Part shown: piece after piece, positions 1-8,350 of the stretch
Layout: every line of letters begins with the position of its first letter
How positions within the stretch are numbered: position 1 is the first letter of the stretch
NCBI GenBank assembly: GCA_030005635.1
Contig: JARUHP010000019.1
Span: forward strand, 17,784-81,783
From: Deltaproteobacteria bacterium IMCC39146
GTDB lineage: Bacteria; Desulfobacterota; Desulfuromonadia; Desulfuromonadales; BM103
Length of the DNA: 64,000 nt
Direction: 5' to 3'
The notes under the pieces: generated by a model
Databases searched by the model: none
Seen by the model: the letters and a program-made list of their open reading frames with translations, nothing else
Told to the model about the DNA's origin: nothing
Made by a program: the position numbers and the translations under genes

Positions 1-1008
1 TCCAAAACCAGCGGTTGAGCCGCCAAGATGGCCCCCGGGCCATTGGCGCAGGTGCTGCGCCAGCTGCCGACAGTTGAAGATTCAAACCTCCTGACCGCGT
101 CGATTCCCTTCGCGGATGCAGGCGTTTATCAAATTTCAGAGGACTGTGCCCTGGTACAGTCGGTCGATTTCTTCACCCCGATCGTCGATGACCCCCGCAC
201 TTTTGGGCGAATTGCTGCGGCCAACGCCCTCTCCGACATCTATGCCATGGGCGGCAAGCCGCTCACGGTGATGAACCTGGTCGGTTTTCCGGCTTGTCTC
301 GAACAGGAGGTCCTGGTCGAAATCCTCAAAGGGGGAGCAGAAAAGGTACACGAAGCCGGAGCGATTGTTGTCGGCGGGCATACTGTTGAGGATGACGAGC
401 CAAAATTTGGTCTGGCGGTAACCGGTCTGGTTGACCCGAAGAACCTGGTCACCACTGCTAACGCCAAGCCCGGAGACATGCTGGTTCTGACCAAACCTCT
501 TGGGGTTGGTATTCTGGCAACAGCATTAAAGGGGGAGGTCATCGAGGAAGAGCAGATGAAAGAGGCCATTCAAGGCATGGAGACCTTGAACCACGCGGCC
601 TCAGAAGTCATGCTCAAGGTGGGTGTAAATGCCTGCACCGACATTACTGGCTTCGGCTTACTCGGTCACGCTCAGGAGTTGGCAGCAGCCAGCCAGGTCG
701 GGCTCGAAATCGACGCATCTTCTCTGCACGTTTATCCTCAGGTAATAGATCTTGCTGAAATCGGCCTGGTGCCGGTCGGCAGTTATCGCAATCGCGAGCA
801 CTATATGCCTGAAGTGGTCAACCGTGAACGGGTCGCACCTGTGATCGTGGACATTCTCGCTGACCCACAAACCTCCGGTGGCCTGCTGATCTCTGTCGCG
901 CAAGATAAATTATTGAAGCTCACGGCACAACTTGAAGCGGCCGGTTGCAATGCCTTTCACATTGGTCGGGTTGTCGAAGATCATCCAGGGAAGCTGACTA
1001 TAAAATAA
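1..1008 (+). CDS. selD: Selenide, water dikinase SelD, selenocysteine-containing, 5' end outside window
   Basis: SelD makes selenophosphate from selenide and ATP, the selenium donor for selenocysteine tRNA. The reading frame is open from base 1 and continues through an in-frame TGA at 16-18, giving S-K-T-S-G-U-A-A-K-M; this matches the family active-site pattern G-C/U-x-x-K, so the TGA is read as selenocysteine. The Lys eight residues into this motif region is the expected catalytic lysine. The rest (from Met at 28) has the AIRS-type ATP-binding fold, with DFFTPIVDDP and TDITGFGLLGH. About 335 residues are visible and only a short N-terminus is missing. A gene finder starting at 28 would lose the active site. 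No selA, selB or selC is in view. Family assignment is very secure; the Sec reading is nearly so. Confidence 0.95.
16..18 (+). other. UGA selenocysteine codon of selD
   Basis: In-frame TGA at the position of the catalytic Cys/Sec of SelD (G-U-A-A-K context). The downstream frame is conserved SelD sequence with no other disruption. A bacterial SECIS would have to lie immediately 3'; I did not fold it. Confidence 0.9.
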
Positions 1009-1030
1009 CGACTCTATACCCCCATAATAC

Positions 1031-1130
1031 TTAACGCTAAGGTGCAAAGACGCAGAGTAAAAGTTACTGACATCTTAGTTAAGCGCTCAACCTGAGGCCT
1101 CATCCTCTGCGCCTTCGCTTCTTTGCGTTA
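1031..1130. repeat. Intergenic palindrome, 'aacgc..caaagacgcagag' type
   Basis: The left arm (aacgctaaggtgcaaagacg) is mirrored by the right arm ending in cttctttgcgtt, around an unrelated loop. The same kind of arm pair recurs in many gaps of this window. It lies between selD and the tRNA gene. Function unknown. Confidence 0.6.
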
Positions 1131-1168
1131 ATCAATAGCTTATGACTTTTTTATAACATGGCACCAGC

Positions 1169-1206
1169 AAAAAAAGCTTAGACGGTTCACTCGTCTGAGC
1201 TTTTGA
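1169..1206 (-). terminator. Rho-independent terminator after tRNA-Arg
   Basis: The stem AAAGCTTAGACG / CGTCTGAGCTTT with a short loop is followed, on the minus strand, by a run of seven T. It sits just downstream of the minus-strand tRNA. Confidence 0.75.
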
Positions 1207-1212
1207 TTTAAT

Positions 1213-1289
<77 letters not shown>

Positions 1290-1393
1290 ATAGGGGATGG
1301 TTTATACCACTGCTTCGTAGGCTTTTGCAACTGGTAATCAAAGCTCATCAAGACAGTTGCCGGAACGTGCAAATCCCTGCTATGATGACCAAT

Positions 1394-2305
1394 ATGCGTC
1401 GAATTCTACTGATCATTCTGATCCTAACATACATATTGACAACCGGTTCTTTTGCAGCTACCCCCAAGGAGAAACCAGCTCCAATCGGGGCGGCAGTCGC
1501 AGTCGTCTCGGTGCAAGACAGCTTCCAGGTTGAGCCGCTGTCAGCCGGTGTTTTTGCGGCTATAGCCAACCCCGGTGGCAAGGCGACCACCAACGCGATC
1601 TTTGTCATTGGCAAAGAGTATGTTGTTGCCGCAGGGGCTCACATGACCAAAGAGGTCATCGACGACCTGCGCAGAGCTATCGCATCCCGCACCACGAAAC
1701 CGATCCGTTATTTTGTCCTTGCTCACCATCACGCCGGCTACACCTATGTTGATTTCGATTTCCCGCCGGGCCAAGACGTTTTGATGAGTTGGCAAACCTG
1801 GAAAAGCATCGACTCAGAAGTCCGCCAGCCGGAGTATTCGACGATGTTTTTCAACGAAGGTTTAACCTTGAAGCCCGGCGGCGTCTCGGTCGTACTGACC
1901 AATATCGGCAAAGGACATACCGATGGGGACATCGTTGTTTTCATCCCTGAAGCCGAAGTGCTGTTCGCCAGCGATCTACTTTATATTAACAGTGTCGGCT
2001 ACATGGGCAACGGTTACATGACCGACTGGCTGCTAGCTCTCGACTTCCTGGAGCAGATCGATGCCAAACAGATTATCCCCGGCTATGGACCGGTCGGCGA
2101 CAGTGAAGATGTTTACGAGTTCGGGCAGTTTTTTCGCGACTTCCTGACGGAAGTTCTGAAGTACATCGAGCGCGGCAAGACCCTGGAACAGACTCTGGCA
2201 AACTTTGACCTGCCTCAATATCAGCAGATGGATGGCTACGAACAATTAATCAAACTCAACCTCAAACGCGCCTACACTGATCTCAGTAACAACTTTCTTC
2301 CCTAG
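1394..2305 (+). CDS. Exported metallo-beta-lactamase-fold protein with altered metal site
   Basis: A 303-residue protein beginning with a signal peptide (MRRILLIILILTYILTTGSFA). I chose this start because the positive n-region directly precedes the hydrophobic core; an ATG 12 bases earlier is also possible and no strong RBS separates them. The fold is recognisable from LAHHHAGYTYVD, the GHTDGD strand-loop and IIPGYGPV near residue 240. In the family the first motif is HxHxDH and the last is PGHG. Here the D-H pair is replaced by G-Y and the His of PGHG by Tyr, so a complete dinuclear zinc site looks unlikely. Related proteins include quinoprotein-relay metallohydrolases. The substrate cannot be told. 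It stands alone between the tRNA and the bc complex. Confidence 0.75.
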   Translation: MRRILLIILILTYILTTGSFAATPKEKPAPIGAAVAVVSVQDSFQVEPLSAGVFAAIANPGGKATTNAIFVIGKEYVVAAGAHMTKEVIDDLRRAIASRTTKPIRYFVLAHHHAGYTYVDFDFPPGQDVLMSWQTWKSIDSEVRQPEYSTMFFNEGLTLKPGGVSVVLTNIGKGHTDGDIVVFIPEAEVLFASDLLYINSVGYMGNGYMTDWLLALDFLEQIDAKQIIPGYGPVGDSEDVYEFGQFFRDFLTEVLKYIERGKTLEQTLANFDLPQYQQMDGYEQLIKLNLKRAYTDLSNNFLP

Positions 2306-2370
2306 CAGCCAGGTCATTGATTGTCAGACAGACAGCTAGAGTTCCTTTGCAAAGAAAGCTTTACAAACAA

Positions 2371-2405
2371 CCAGGGGCGCTGCATTCGAGATGCAGCGCC
2401 CCTGG
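2371..2405. terminator. Bidirectional terminator between convergent genes
   Basis: A perfect 15-bp stem (CCAGGGGCGCTGCAT with its complement) with a short loop lies between the convergent MBL-fold gene and the pentaheme cytochrome gene. T-rich tails flank it weakly. Confidence 0.8.
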
Positions 2406-2429
2406 CTTTAAAATCCTCGCATTTTTTGA

Positions 2430-3236
2430 TCAACCGCGCTCTTCTTCCTCGTAAGCTTTCCTGACCAGAAGGAAGATCACTCCGGCAAGAATAAAGAGGC
2501 CGAGCACAGCACTTCCCCAGAGTTTACGCTCCTGGATCGTTGTATCGATTTCTGCTACTTGGTTACTGATCTTACCGACTTCGGCCTGCACGTCTGCAGT
2601 CTCCGCTCGTACACGTTCAACGTCGACACCATGGAAGATGCGGTGAAAACTATTGCGCTGGTTAAAAAGGCCGTCTTCCATCTCATCGACCGCGAAACCG
2701 AGCCGGTAGAGTCGTTCAAGATCAGCCTCTGTCGTATTAATCATCGTATCCGTTTCAACCAGAGACAGTCGGATCAGAGCGGCCCGCTCATACGAATGAC
2801 ATTGCGAACAAGCTTCTTCATTGATCAGGTCCAGGTTTGCCCTCTGGATCGCGTGATTGCCGTGGCAGACCACGCATTGCGCCGCGCCAGCTTCGAGCGC
2901 TTGTCCATGAGCACCCCCTTTGTAGGCATCGGCAACACCCACATGACAACGGCCACAAAAATCTGGGACATCCGCATACTCCGGAGCGCCAATGAAACCT
3001 TTATCGGGGCTCATCGCCATAGCGTAATCGGTGGGATCGCCGCCGTGACATTCGTGACAGGAGATGCCGTTCTCAGCGTGGACACTGGTGCGCCACTGCC
3101 CAACGGGCTCGCCGAGAGGGCCTGGCTGACCGCCGTGACATTCGATGCACACTGTGTCAGCTGCCAGCACAAGCGCAGGAGCCGCCAAGAGCGTAAAAAG
3201 CATCAGGACAAAAAGAGAAATAGATGTGCGAATCAT
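2430..3236 (-). CDS. Pentaheme c-type cytochrome subunit of bc-type complex
   Basis: A 268-residue exported cytochrome. A signal peptide (about 1-25) precedes five CXXCH heme sites starting at Cys 30, 60, 94, 121 and 143 (CIECH, CHECH, CGRCH, CVVCH, CSQCH). An alpha-helical linker follows (about 180-240), then one C-terminal membrane helix (about 244-261) and an acidic cytoplasmic tail, so the hemes face the periplasm. Its ATG overlaps the cytochrome b stop codon by four bases (ATGA), which suggests translational coupling. It presumably replaces cytochrome c1 as electron acceptor of the Rieske/cytochrome b pair. Geobacter relatives carry several such 'Cbc' complexes. The electron partner is not visible. 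Confidence 0.9.
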   Translation of the reverse strand: MIRTSISLFVLMLFTLLAAPALVLAADTVCIECHGGQPGPLGEPVGQWRTSVHAENGISCHECHGGDPTDYAMAMSPDKGFIGAPEYADVPDFCGRCHVGVADAYKGGAHGQALEAGAAQCVVCHGNHAIQRANLDLINEEACSQCHSYERAALIRLSLVETDTMINTTEADLERLYRLGFAVDEMEDGLFNQRNSFHRIFHGVDVERVRAETADVQAEVGKISNQVAEIDTTIQERKLWGSAVLGLFILAGVIFLLVRKAYEEEERG

Positions 3237-4333
3237 GAGTAATGCCCCCAGACAGAAATCGCCACGAAAACAAGGATGGTAAGAACGTAGCAGGTGATAA
3301 ACAACGGACGCTTGCCCGGCCGCCTCTCGGGGCTCCGATCAATAAAAGGTAGCAGCGCCAGGAATGTCATAAACGCACCCTGTACACCCAGTCCGATAAT
3401 TTCACTGGGGAAAATTTTCAGAGTCTGGTAGGCCCAAAGGAAATACCACTCCGGCTTGATGTGCGGCGGAGTCAAAAACGGGTCTGCGGGCTGGAAGGCA
3501 GACTCGGGGAAGAACAGACCCGGAGCATAGAAGATGATCGCAAGCATAAAAGCGATAAAGAAACAGATAACAGCAGCATCTTTAACAAAATAGTTCGGGA
3601 AGAAGGGAATGCCATCCTTATGCTTTTCATGCTCGAAGAAAGGCAGAGGTTCGGAAGCCTTATAATCCTCTCCAAAAGGAGGAGCAGAAATACCGCGACG
3701 TTTAACGCAGAAGAGATGGACGCCGATCAGGCCAAGCAGGATCAAGGGCATACCGACAACATGCAAAGCAAAGAAACGACCCAGCGTCTGGTTGCCAACG
3801 GTCGCCCCACCACGCAGGAACTCCACCAGGTAATCGCCAATCACCGGAATCGCGCCTGCGGCATCTGTCGCGACCGTGGTCGCCCAGAAGGAGAGCTGGC
3901 TCCAGGGCAGGAGGTAACCGGTCAGGCAGAGTCCCATGGTCAGATTAAGGATAGTAAAACCTGTCAGCCAGGTGAACTCACGGCGACCTTTGTAACTGGA
4001 CATAAACAGCACAGAGAGCATATGCAGCAGCAGGGCAATCATGATGACGTTGGCGCCAACGGCATGGAGCATACGGAAGAGCCATCCATAGGGCACATCA
4101 TTCATAATGGCCTGAACACTGGCGAAGGCCTTTTCCGAATCCGGCACATAGAACATAAGGAGCAGGATGCCGGTAATAATCTGGATTTTGAAGAGCACCA
4201 GGAGCACCGCGCCAAGGGTGTACCAGGCATTGACTTTCCGCGGTAGCAGATAGCCATGCAATTCCTTGTTGTAAAGATCTCTGACCCCGAGACGGGTATC
4301 AACGAAATCGACCAGCATTTTTATCGGTTGCAT
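3233..4333 (-). CDS. Cytochrome b (b/b6 type, full length) of quinol-oxidising complex
   Basis: A 366-residue membrane protein joining the four-helix heme-b domain and the C-terminal (subunit IV-like) helices in one chain. Paired heme ligands can be seen in the helix with MLHAVGANVIMIALLLHML and in FFALHVVGMP...GVHLF. The Qo-site PEWY motif is present (IKPEWYFLWAYQTLKIFP). It oxidises quinol and feeds the Rieske protein on the periplasmic side. It lies 9 bases downstream of the Rieske gene with RBS GGGGAA, and overlaps the cytochrome c gene. Length and motifs are normal. Confidence is very high. Confidence 0.95.
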   Translation of the reverse strand: MQPIKMLVDFVDTRLGVRDLYNKELHGYLLPRKVNAWYTLGAVLLVLFKIQIITGILLLMFYVPDSEKAFASVQAIMNDVPYGWLFRMLHAVGANVIMIALLLHMLSVLFMSSYKGRREFTWLTGFTILNLTMGLCLTGYLLPWSQLSFWATTVATDAAGAIPVIGDYLVEFLRGGATVGNQTLGRFFALHVVGMPLILLGLIGVHLFCVKRRGISAPPFGEDYKASEPLPFFEHEKHKDGIPFFPNYFVKDAAVICFFIAFMLAIIFYAPGLFFPESAFQPADPFLTPPHIKPEWYFLWAYQTLKIFPSEIIGLGVQGAFMTFLALLPFIDRSPERRPGKRPLFITCYVLTILVFVAISVWGHYS

Positions 4334-4342
4334 AAGTTCCCC

Positions 4343-4774
4343 CTATCCGACTTTGAGCTGGTCGCCATCAAGCTCGACGACTAGAGTTTCAAGTGGTTTT
4401 GGTGGCGGGCCGCCAAGGACCTGGCCATCGGCAGAGAAGCGGCCGCCATGGCAAGGACAGAGGAACTCCCCGGCCTGATCCTGCCAAGCAACAACGCAAC
4501 CGAGATGTGTACAAACCGCCGACAAGGCAACAAAGTTGCCCGGAGTCGGTTGCAGAAGAACCGCCGGCTTGCCGCGATAGTCGAAGAAATGGGCTTTTCC
4601 CGCCGCGACCTCACTACGCGGGACAACAACCTGGTCGTTGCCGCTACCACTGGCGACAGGTGACAGGAAACGGAAAATGGGCCAAGCTGAGGCAGCGCCG
4701 ATCAGGACACCGAGACCACCGAGCATAGTAAAGAGAAATTTGCGCCGTTGTGGTGGCGAGACATGAGTAGGCAT
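4343..4774 (-). CDS. Rieske 2Fe-2S protein of bc-type complex
   Basis: A 143-residue Rieske subunit. It has an N-terminal membrane anchor (RRKFLFTMLGGLGVLIGAAS; the twin Arg suggests Tat export) and the two cluster-binding boxes CTHLGC and CPCHGG near residues 90-115. I chose the internal ATG at 4774 because AAGGAGCC stands 6 bases upstream; the longer frame adds 30 residues that do not look like a leader. It is the first gene of the three-gene operon (Rieske, cytochrome b, pentaheme c) and transfers electrons from quinol to the cytochrome. Confidence 0.95.
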   Translation of the reverse strand: MPTHVSPPQRRKFLFTMLGGLGVLIGAASAWPIFRFLSPVASGSGNDQVVVPRSEVAAGKAHFFDYRGKPAVLLQPTPGNFVALSAVCTHLGCVVAWQDQAGEFLCPCHGGRFSADGQVLGGPPPKPLETLVVELDGDQLKVG

Positions 4775-4904
4775 GCAGGCTCCTTGAACAAAGTTTGTGA
4801 GAGTGATCCCTGAACGATCGAGGACAAAACGGCTCAAGTATAGACCACCTGACAGCTCTTTCAACCTATAAACGATAAAATGAAGCAGTCTCTGTAAAAC
4901 TTAT

Positions 4905-5116
4905 CGGACTTATAACCCAAACAATAGATTGTAAGTATTTAACGCAGGCGCGAAGGGCTAGAGAAAGCCCGCAAAGAAAACCACTTTAAAAAGCGAGAAT
5001 AGTCTGCCTTTGCGTCTTTCTTGGCTTTTCATGGCGTCTTTGCGTTGGTCTTTTGATTTCAGCTCTTATCTGTTTCGGCGTAAAGACGCATTCCCTTCGT
5101 CTGGGCTATAGACTCG
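4905..5116. repeat. R2 mobile repeat, copy 1
   Basis: A 212-bp element with inverted ends near CGGACTTATAACCCAAACA and its complement (ctgggctatagactcg). The interior has the arms cgcgaagg...cccgcaaag and cctttgcgtctttcttggc. Copies also occur at 20306, 30166, 30887, 38229 and, cut, 57829. It has no coding capacity and is MITE-like. It fills the 346-base gap upstream of the Rieske gene, together with AT-rich sequence that may hold the operon promoter. Confidence 0.8.
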
Positions 5117-5120
5117 AAAC

Positions 5121-5804
5121 TTAGTTATTAATTGTTGCGTATACGGGAATACGGAGCTCGTTCTTGGGAACGCCGACAACAGGCACCAGAACATAGCCGC
5201 TGAAACGTTCCTGGCCAGGCTTGGGCGTCAGTTGTAGCTCGATGGTCACTTCAGAGCCACTAACAAAATCAACTTCAGGCATCTTGACCAGAAGTTCAGC
5301 CGCAGTCGCATGTGGCTTACCGAGGGTCAAAGTTTCTTTACCCTGGTTACGCAACACAACCTTGGTGGTCAAGAGATTTGCTGCCTCCACCCTGCCAAAG
5401 TTTATCTGAGCAGGTTCGACGGCAACAATTTCAAGAACATTGCCTTTAAGATGGAACTGCATGGTTGGCCGGACAGGATCGTTGCTGTAGAGATAAATGG
5501 TTTTGGAAATGGCCCCTCGGAAGCGGGCACTGTCGAAGTTTGCCTTCAGCTCGCCTTTACCCCCGCGAGGAATGTTTTTCTCGGAGACCAGAACCGCAGT
5601 ACAACCACAGGAACTGCGGACACGATCAATAACCAGAGGATCTTCCCCATGGTTGGTAAACTCGAAGGCATGAGGGACTTTATCGCCCTGGTAGATCTCA
5701 CCAAAATTAAAAGTCGGCGTTTTAACTTGCAAATCCGGAGAGGCAAAAGCGAAAGACGTAAAAAGACACAAAAAGACAAGGCTGGCAAGAACAATGGTAC
5801 GCAT
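5121..5804 (-). CDS. Exported DUF1573 protein
   Basis: A 227-residue protein with signal peptide (MRTIVLASLVFLCLFTSFAFA) followed by a DUF1573 domain: FNFGEIYQGD, then the family pair SSCGCTA near residue 65, then a second Ig-like beta domain (about 120-215). DUF1573 proteins are periplasmic ASPM/SPD-2/Hydin-like beta sandwiches of unknown role. The start at 5804 is chosen for the AGGAGA 8 bases upstream; the longer frame adds a non-leader extension. It is a single gene, and its 3' end abuts repeat R2. Confidence 0.85.
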   Translation of the reverse strand: MRTIVLASLVFLCLFTSFAFASPDLQVKTPTFNFGEIYQGDKVPHAFEFTNHGEDPLVIDRVRSSCGCTAVLVSEKNIPRGGKGELKANFDSARFRGAISKTIYLYSNDPVRPTMQFHLKGNVLEIVAVEPAQINFGRVEAANLLTTKVVLRNQGKETLTLGKPHATAAELLVKMPEVDFVSGSEVTIELQLTPKPGQERFSGYVLVPVVGVPKNELRIPVYATINN

Positions 5805-5949
5805 CAAATTTCTCCTGACATGAGATACAGAAACTGCGCAAGGTGGCATGTTTCACATTTCTGAGAATTATCTACAGGGCTATAAACTGATGCAGATTAT
5901 AGCATAGGATTTTGCGACTGCCTCAATGGAACTTCTTCGACCTAAAAAA

Positions 5950-5978
5950 TTGACATAAATCAGCCGCTTTGCTATAGA
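5950..5978 (+). promoter_or_regulatory. Sigma-70-type promoter of hpt
   Basis: TTGACA at 5950-5955 and TATAGA at 5973-5978 are separated by 17 bases, an almost ideal housekeeping promoter. Transcription should begin near 5985, only a few bases before the first ATG at 5989. Confidence 0.7.
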
Positions 5979-6024
5979 ATAGCCGACTATGACAACCTCT
6001 AGTACCCCCCAAATAAAGCTATCC

Positions 6025-6537
6025 ATGACGCCCCTTTTTTCTGCTGATGATATTGCCACAAGAATCAAGGTCCTCGCCTCCGAGATAGATAGAGATTATC
6101 AAGGCAAAGAAATCTTGATGATCGCTGTCCTTAAAGGCTCCTTTCTCTTTATCGCCGACCTGATCCGAGCCGTTGAAACTCCATCAGTCATCGATTTTGT
6201 GCGCCTTGCCAGTTATGGCTCTGCGACCCAGTCTTCGGGCATCATCGAGGTCCGCAAAGATCTTGAGATGTCGATCAAGGACAAACATGTCCTGGTCGTA
6301 GAAGATATTGTCGACAGCGGCCTGACCCTTGAATCACTTCGTGAAATGTTGCTCAACCGGCAACCGGCCAGCTTGAAAATTTGCACCCTGATTGATAAGC
6401 AGGCCCAGCGGATTACTGAGGTACCGGTCGATTACGTCGGCTTCTCCATGGACGACGGCTTTATCGTCGGCTATGGTCTGGACCTTGACGAAAAATATCG
6501 AGACCTGCCCGACATTCGTGTCGTTGAGGGCACCTGA
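6025..6537 (+). CDS. hpt: Hypoxanthine phosphoribosyltransferase
   Basis: Salvages hypoxanthine (and often guanine) to the nucleotide using PRPP. The PRPP loop VLVVEDIVDSGLTL near residue 95 and the early FIADLIRA / DFVRLASYG region are diagnostic. I set the start at ATG 6025, giving 170 residues and an N-terminus (MTPLFSADDIATRI) like the family. The upstream ATG at 5989 would lie about 4 bases from the predicted transcription start, and would then be leaderless. Neither start has a strong RBS. The gene is followed 20 bases later by the zinc-ribbon protein gene. Confidence 0.93.
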   Translation: MTPLFSADDIATRIKVLASEIDRDYQGKEILMIAVLKGSFLFIADLIRAVETPSVIDFVRLASYGSATQSSGIIEVRKDLEMSIKDKHVLVVEDIVDSGLTLESLREMLLNRQPASLKICTLIDKQAQRITEVPVDYVGFSMDDGFIVGYGLDLDEKYRDLPDIRVVEGT

Positions 6538-6557
6538 AATATAGAGGGAGAAACTGA

Positions 6558-8327
6558 ATGATTATTCAGTGTGAAGCATGCCAAACCCGTTTTCGCTTAG
6601 CCGATGAGAAGATCAAGGCTGGTGGCACCAAAGTCCGTTGCTCCAAGTGCAAGGAGGTCTTCACTGTAATGCCTCCAGAAGCGGAGTCTGTTGAAGAAAC
6701 GGTTGACTACGGTTCGTTCAACATGGAGAAAGTTACTGACGAGACTCCTGCAGGGGAGACTCCGTCCAGCGAAGAACCCCCCGCTGAAACTTCTGCAGCT
6801 GAGGACGCGGCACCACCGGAAGAATCGGCTCAGGAAGAAAGCGGTACTCTCGACTTCAGCGGTCTGGAATCTGAAATGGGTGATGCCGTTTCAAAAGAAG
6901 CGTTGGCAGACGAGTTCTCCTTTGTTGACACAAGTCAGCTTCAGGACACAGAAAGCGAAGCAGGGAAAGACACCGCAGAAGAGGGTTCCCCGGCCAACGA
7001 AGGGCCACAGGAAGAGAACGCCTCTGACGAAGCGACTGACTTCGACAACGCTTTCAGTGAAACTGATGAGCCCGATGGAGCAATGAAGTTTGAATTCAAC
7101 GAGGAGCCGGAAGCTTCAGAATCAGCATCCAGCGATGAAATTGATTTCTCTACGGACCAACCTGCCGCCAACGATGAGATCGACTTTTCAGCGGATAAGC
7201 CCTCGGTCGTTGACGAAATTGATTTTTCCACAGAAGACGACGCTGGTTCATCGGCTCTATCTTTCGATGACACGACAGAAGACACTGAAGAGCAAGAGGC
7301 TTCAGAGGAGTTTTCCTTTGGCAACGATTCTGGCGACGACGCCTTCGCCTTTGGTGATGCAGAGGAAGGGTCACCAACTCCGGCAAGCGAGGAAACAAGT
7401 GAGCCTGACGAGTTTTCTTTTGACGACGAAGACCCGTTTGCTGATGATTCCTCTTCCGATTGGGAAGAGAAGGCGGCCAGCGATGACTCCTCATTCGACT
7501 TTGAAGAACCCCAGTTTGACAATAATGAGACAGCAGCAGAAAGTCCGGCGGCACAGTCCGGCAGTGATGACCTGCAATTCGGCGAGATAGATTTTGCCAG
7601 CGACACTCCAGATGAAGAAGCACCCGGCTTTGGCTCTGATGATGATTTCTCCGGCGCGTCGATGGAACAGAAAGAGGAAACGGAGTCTTTCAGCCCAAGC
7701 CAGGAGATTTCCAGACCACCTGCAAACGACCATGACGATGAAGAACCGCTGCCGGCACCACCGCCACCCAAGAAGAGCTCTCTCTCGCGTATTCTGGTTC
7801 TGTTGGTGCTTCTGCTCGTTATTCTGGGTGGAGCGGCAGGCTTCCTGTTTATCCAGGAAGGTGCAATCAACCTGAACACCATCGGCCAGTATCTGCCGTT
7901 CCTGCAGGAATATATTGGCGAAGCTCCAGTCAGCTCACCGGGGGACCGGATCGGCATCAACGTTTCCGGAAGCTCCTATGTGAACGGCGAAGCAGGACAG
8001 ATGCTGATCATTCAAGGTGCGGCCGTCAACAATTACCCGGCTACTCGCTCAGCGATTACGATCAAGGGTGTCCTACTCGATGCTCAAGGTCAAACACTCT
8101 TGCAGCAGACTGTTTTCTGCGGCAATAAGCTTGATAACACCGCTCTTAAGAGCATGACCTTTGCAGCCATCGAAGAGGCGATGAACAACCAGTTCGGCGA
8201 CAGCCTTTCCAACATGAACGTTGCCGCCGGAGCGTCGATCCCCTTCACCATCGTTTTCCGAAACCTGCCTGACGGCCTTGCCAACATCAACGTCGAGGTG
8301 GTTGACTCTAAACCCGGCGCCGGCTGA
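6558..8327 (+). CDS. MJ0042 zinc-ribbon, acidic linker, DUF3426 membrane protein
   Basis: A 589-residue protein in three parts. An N-terminal MJ0042-type zinc ribbon (CEACQTRFRL...VRCSKCKEVF) comes first. A very long low-complexity acidic linker (about 40-395), rich in E, D, S and P, includes three DEIDFS repeats near residues 190-225. A single membrane helix (about 415-435, ILVLLVLLLVILGGAAGFL) leads to a C-terminal DUF3426 beta-sandwich domain (about 465-585). The topology should be N-terminus inside. This architecture is typical of Deltaproteobacteria and Myxococcota; its function is unknown. RBS GAGGGAG precedes it. It probably forms an operon with hpt. Confidence 0.85.
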   Translation: MIIQCEACQTRFRLADEKIKAGGTKVRCSKCKEVFTVMPPEAESVEETVDYGSFNMEKVTDETPAGETPSSEEPPAETSAAEDAAPPEESAQEESGTLDFSGLESEMGDAVSKEALADEFSFVDTSQLQDTESEAGKDTAEEGSPANEGPQEENASDEATDFDNAFSETDEPDGAMKFEFNEEPEASESASSDEIDFSTDQPAANDEIDFSADKPSVVDEIDFSTEDDAGSSALSFDDTTEDTEEQEASEEFSFGNDSGDDAFAFGDAEEGSPTPASEETSEPDEFSFDDEDPFADDSSSDWEEKAASDDSSFDFEEPQFDNNETAAESPAAQSGSDDLQFGEIDFASDTPDEEAPGFGSDDDFSGASMEQKEETESFSPSQEISRPPANDHDDEEPLPAPPPPKKSSLSRILVLLVLLLVILGGAAGFLFIQEGAINLNTIGQYLPFLQEYIGEAPVSSPGDRIGINVSGSSYVNGEAGQMLIIQGAAVNNYPATRSAITIKGVLLDAQGQTLLQQTVFCGNKLDNTALKSMTFAAIEEAMNNQFGDSLSNMNVAAGASIPFTIVFRNLPDGLANINVEVVDSKPGAG

Positions 8328-8350
8328 TCTAGCCCCTCTCTATAAACACG

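Noticed and set aside
3461..4246. Long plus-strand open frame opposite cytochrome b
   Set aside because: It is the antisense of a highly conserved membrane protein and shows no family or RBS.
4905..5116. CRISPR-like array from repeated 'cgcaaag' segments
   Set aside because: The segments are inverted, not direct repeats, are few per locus and have no uniform spacers.
6941..7960. Long minus-strand open frame opposite the acidic linker
   Set aside because: It is a serine-rich reflection of an acidic repeat region, with no RBS.
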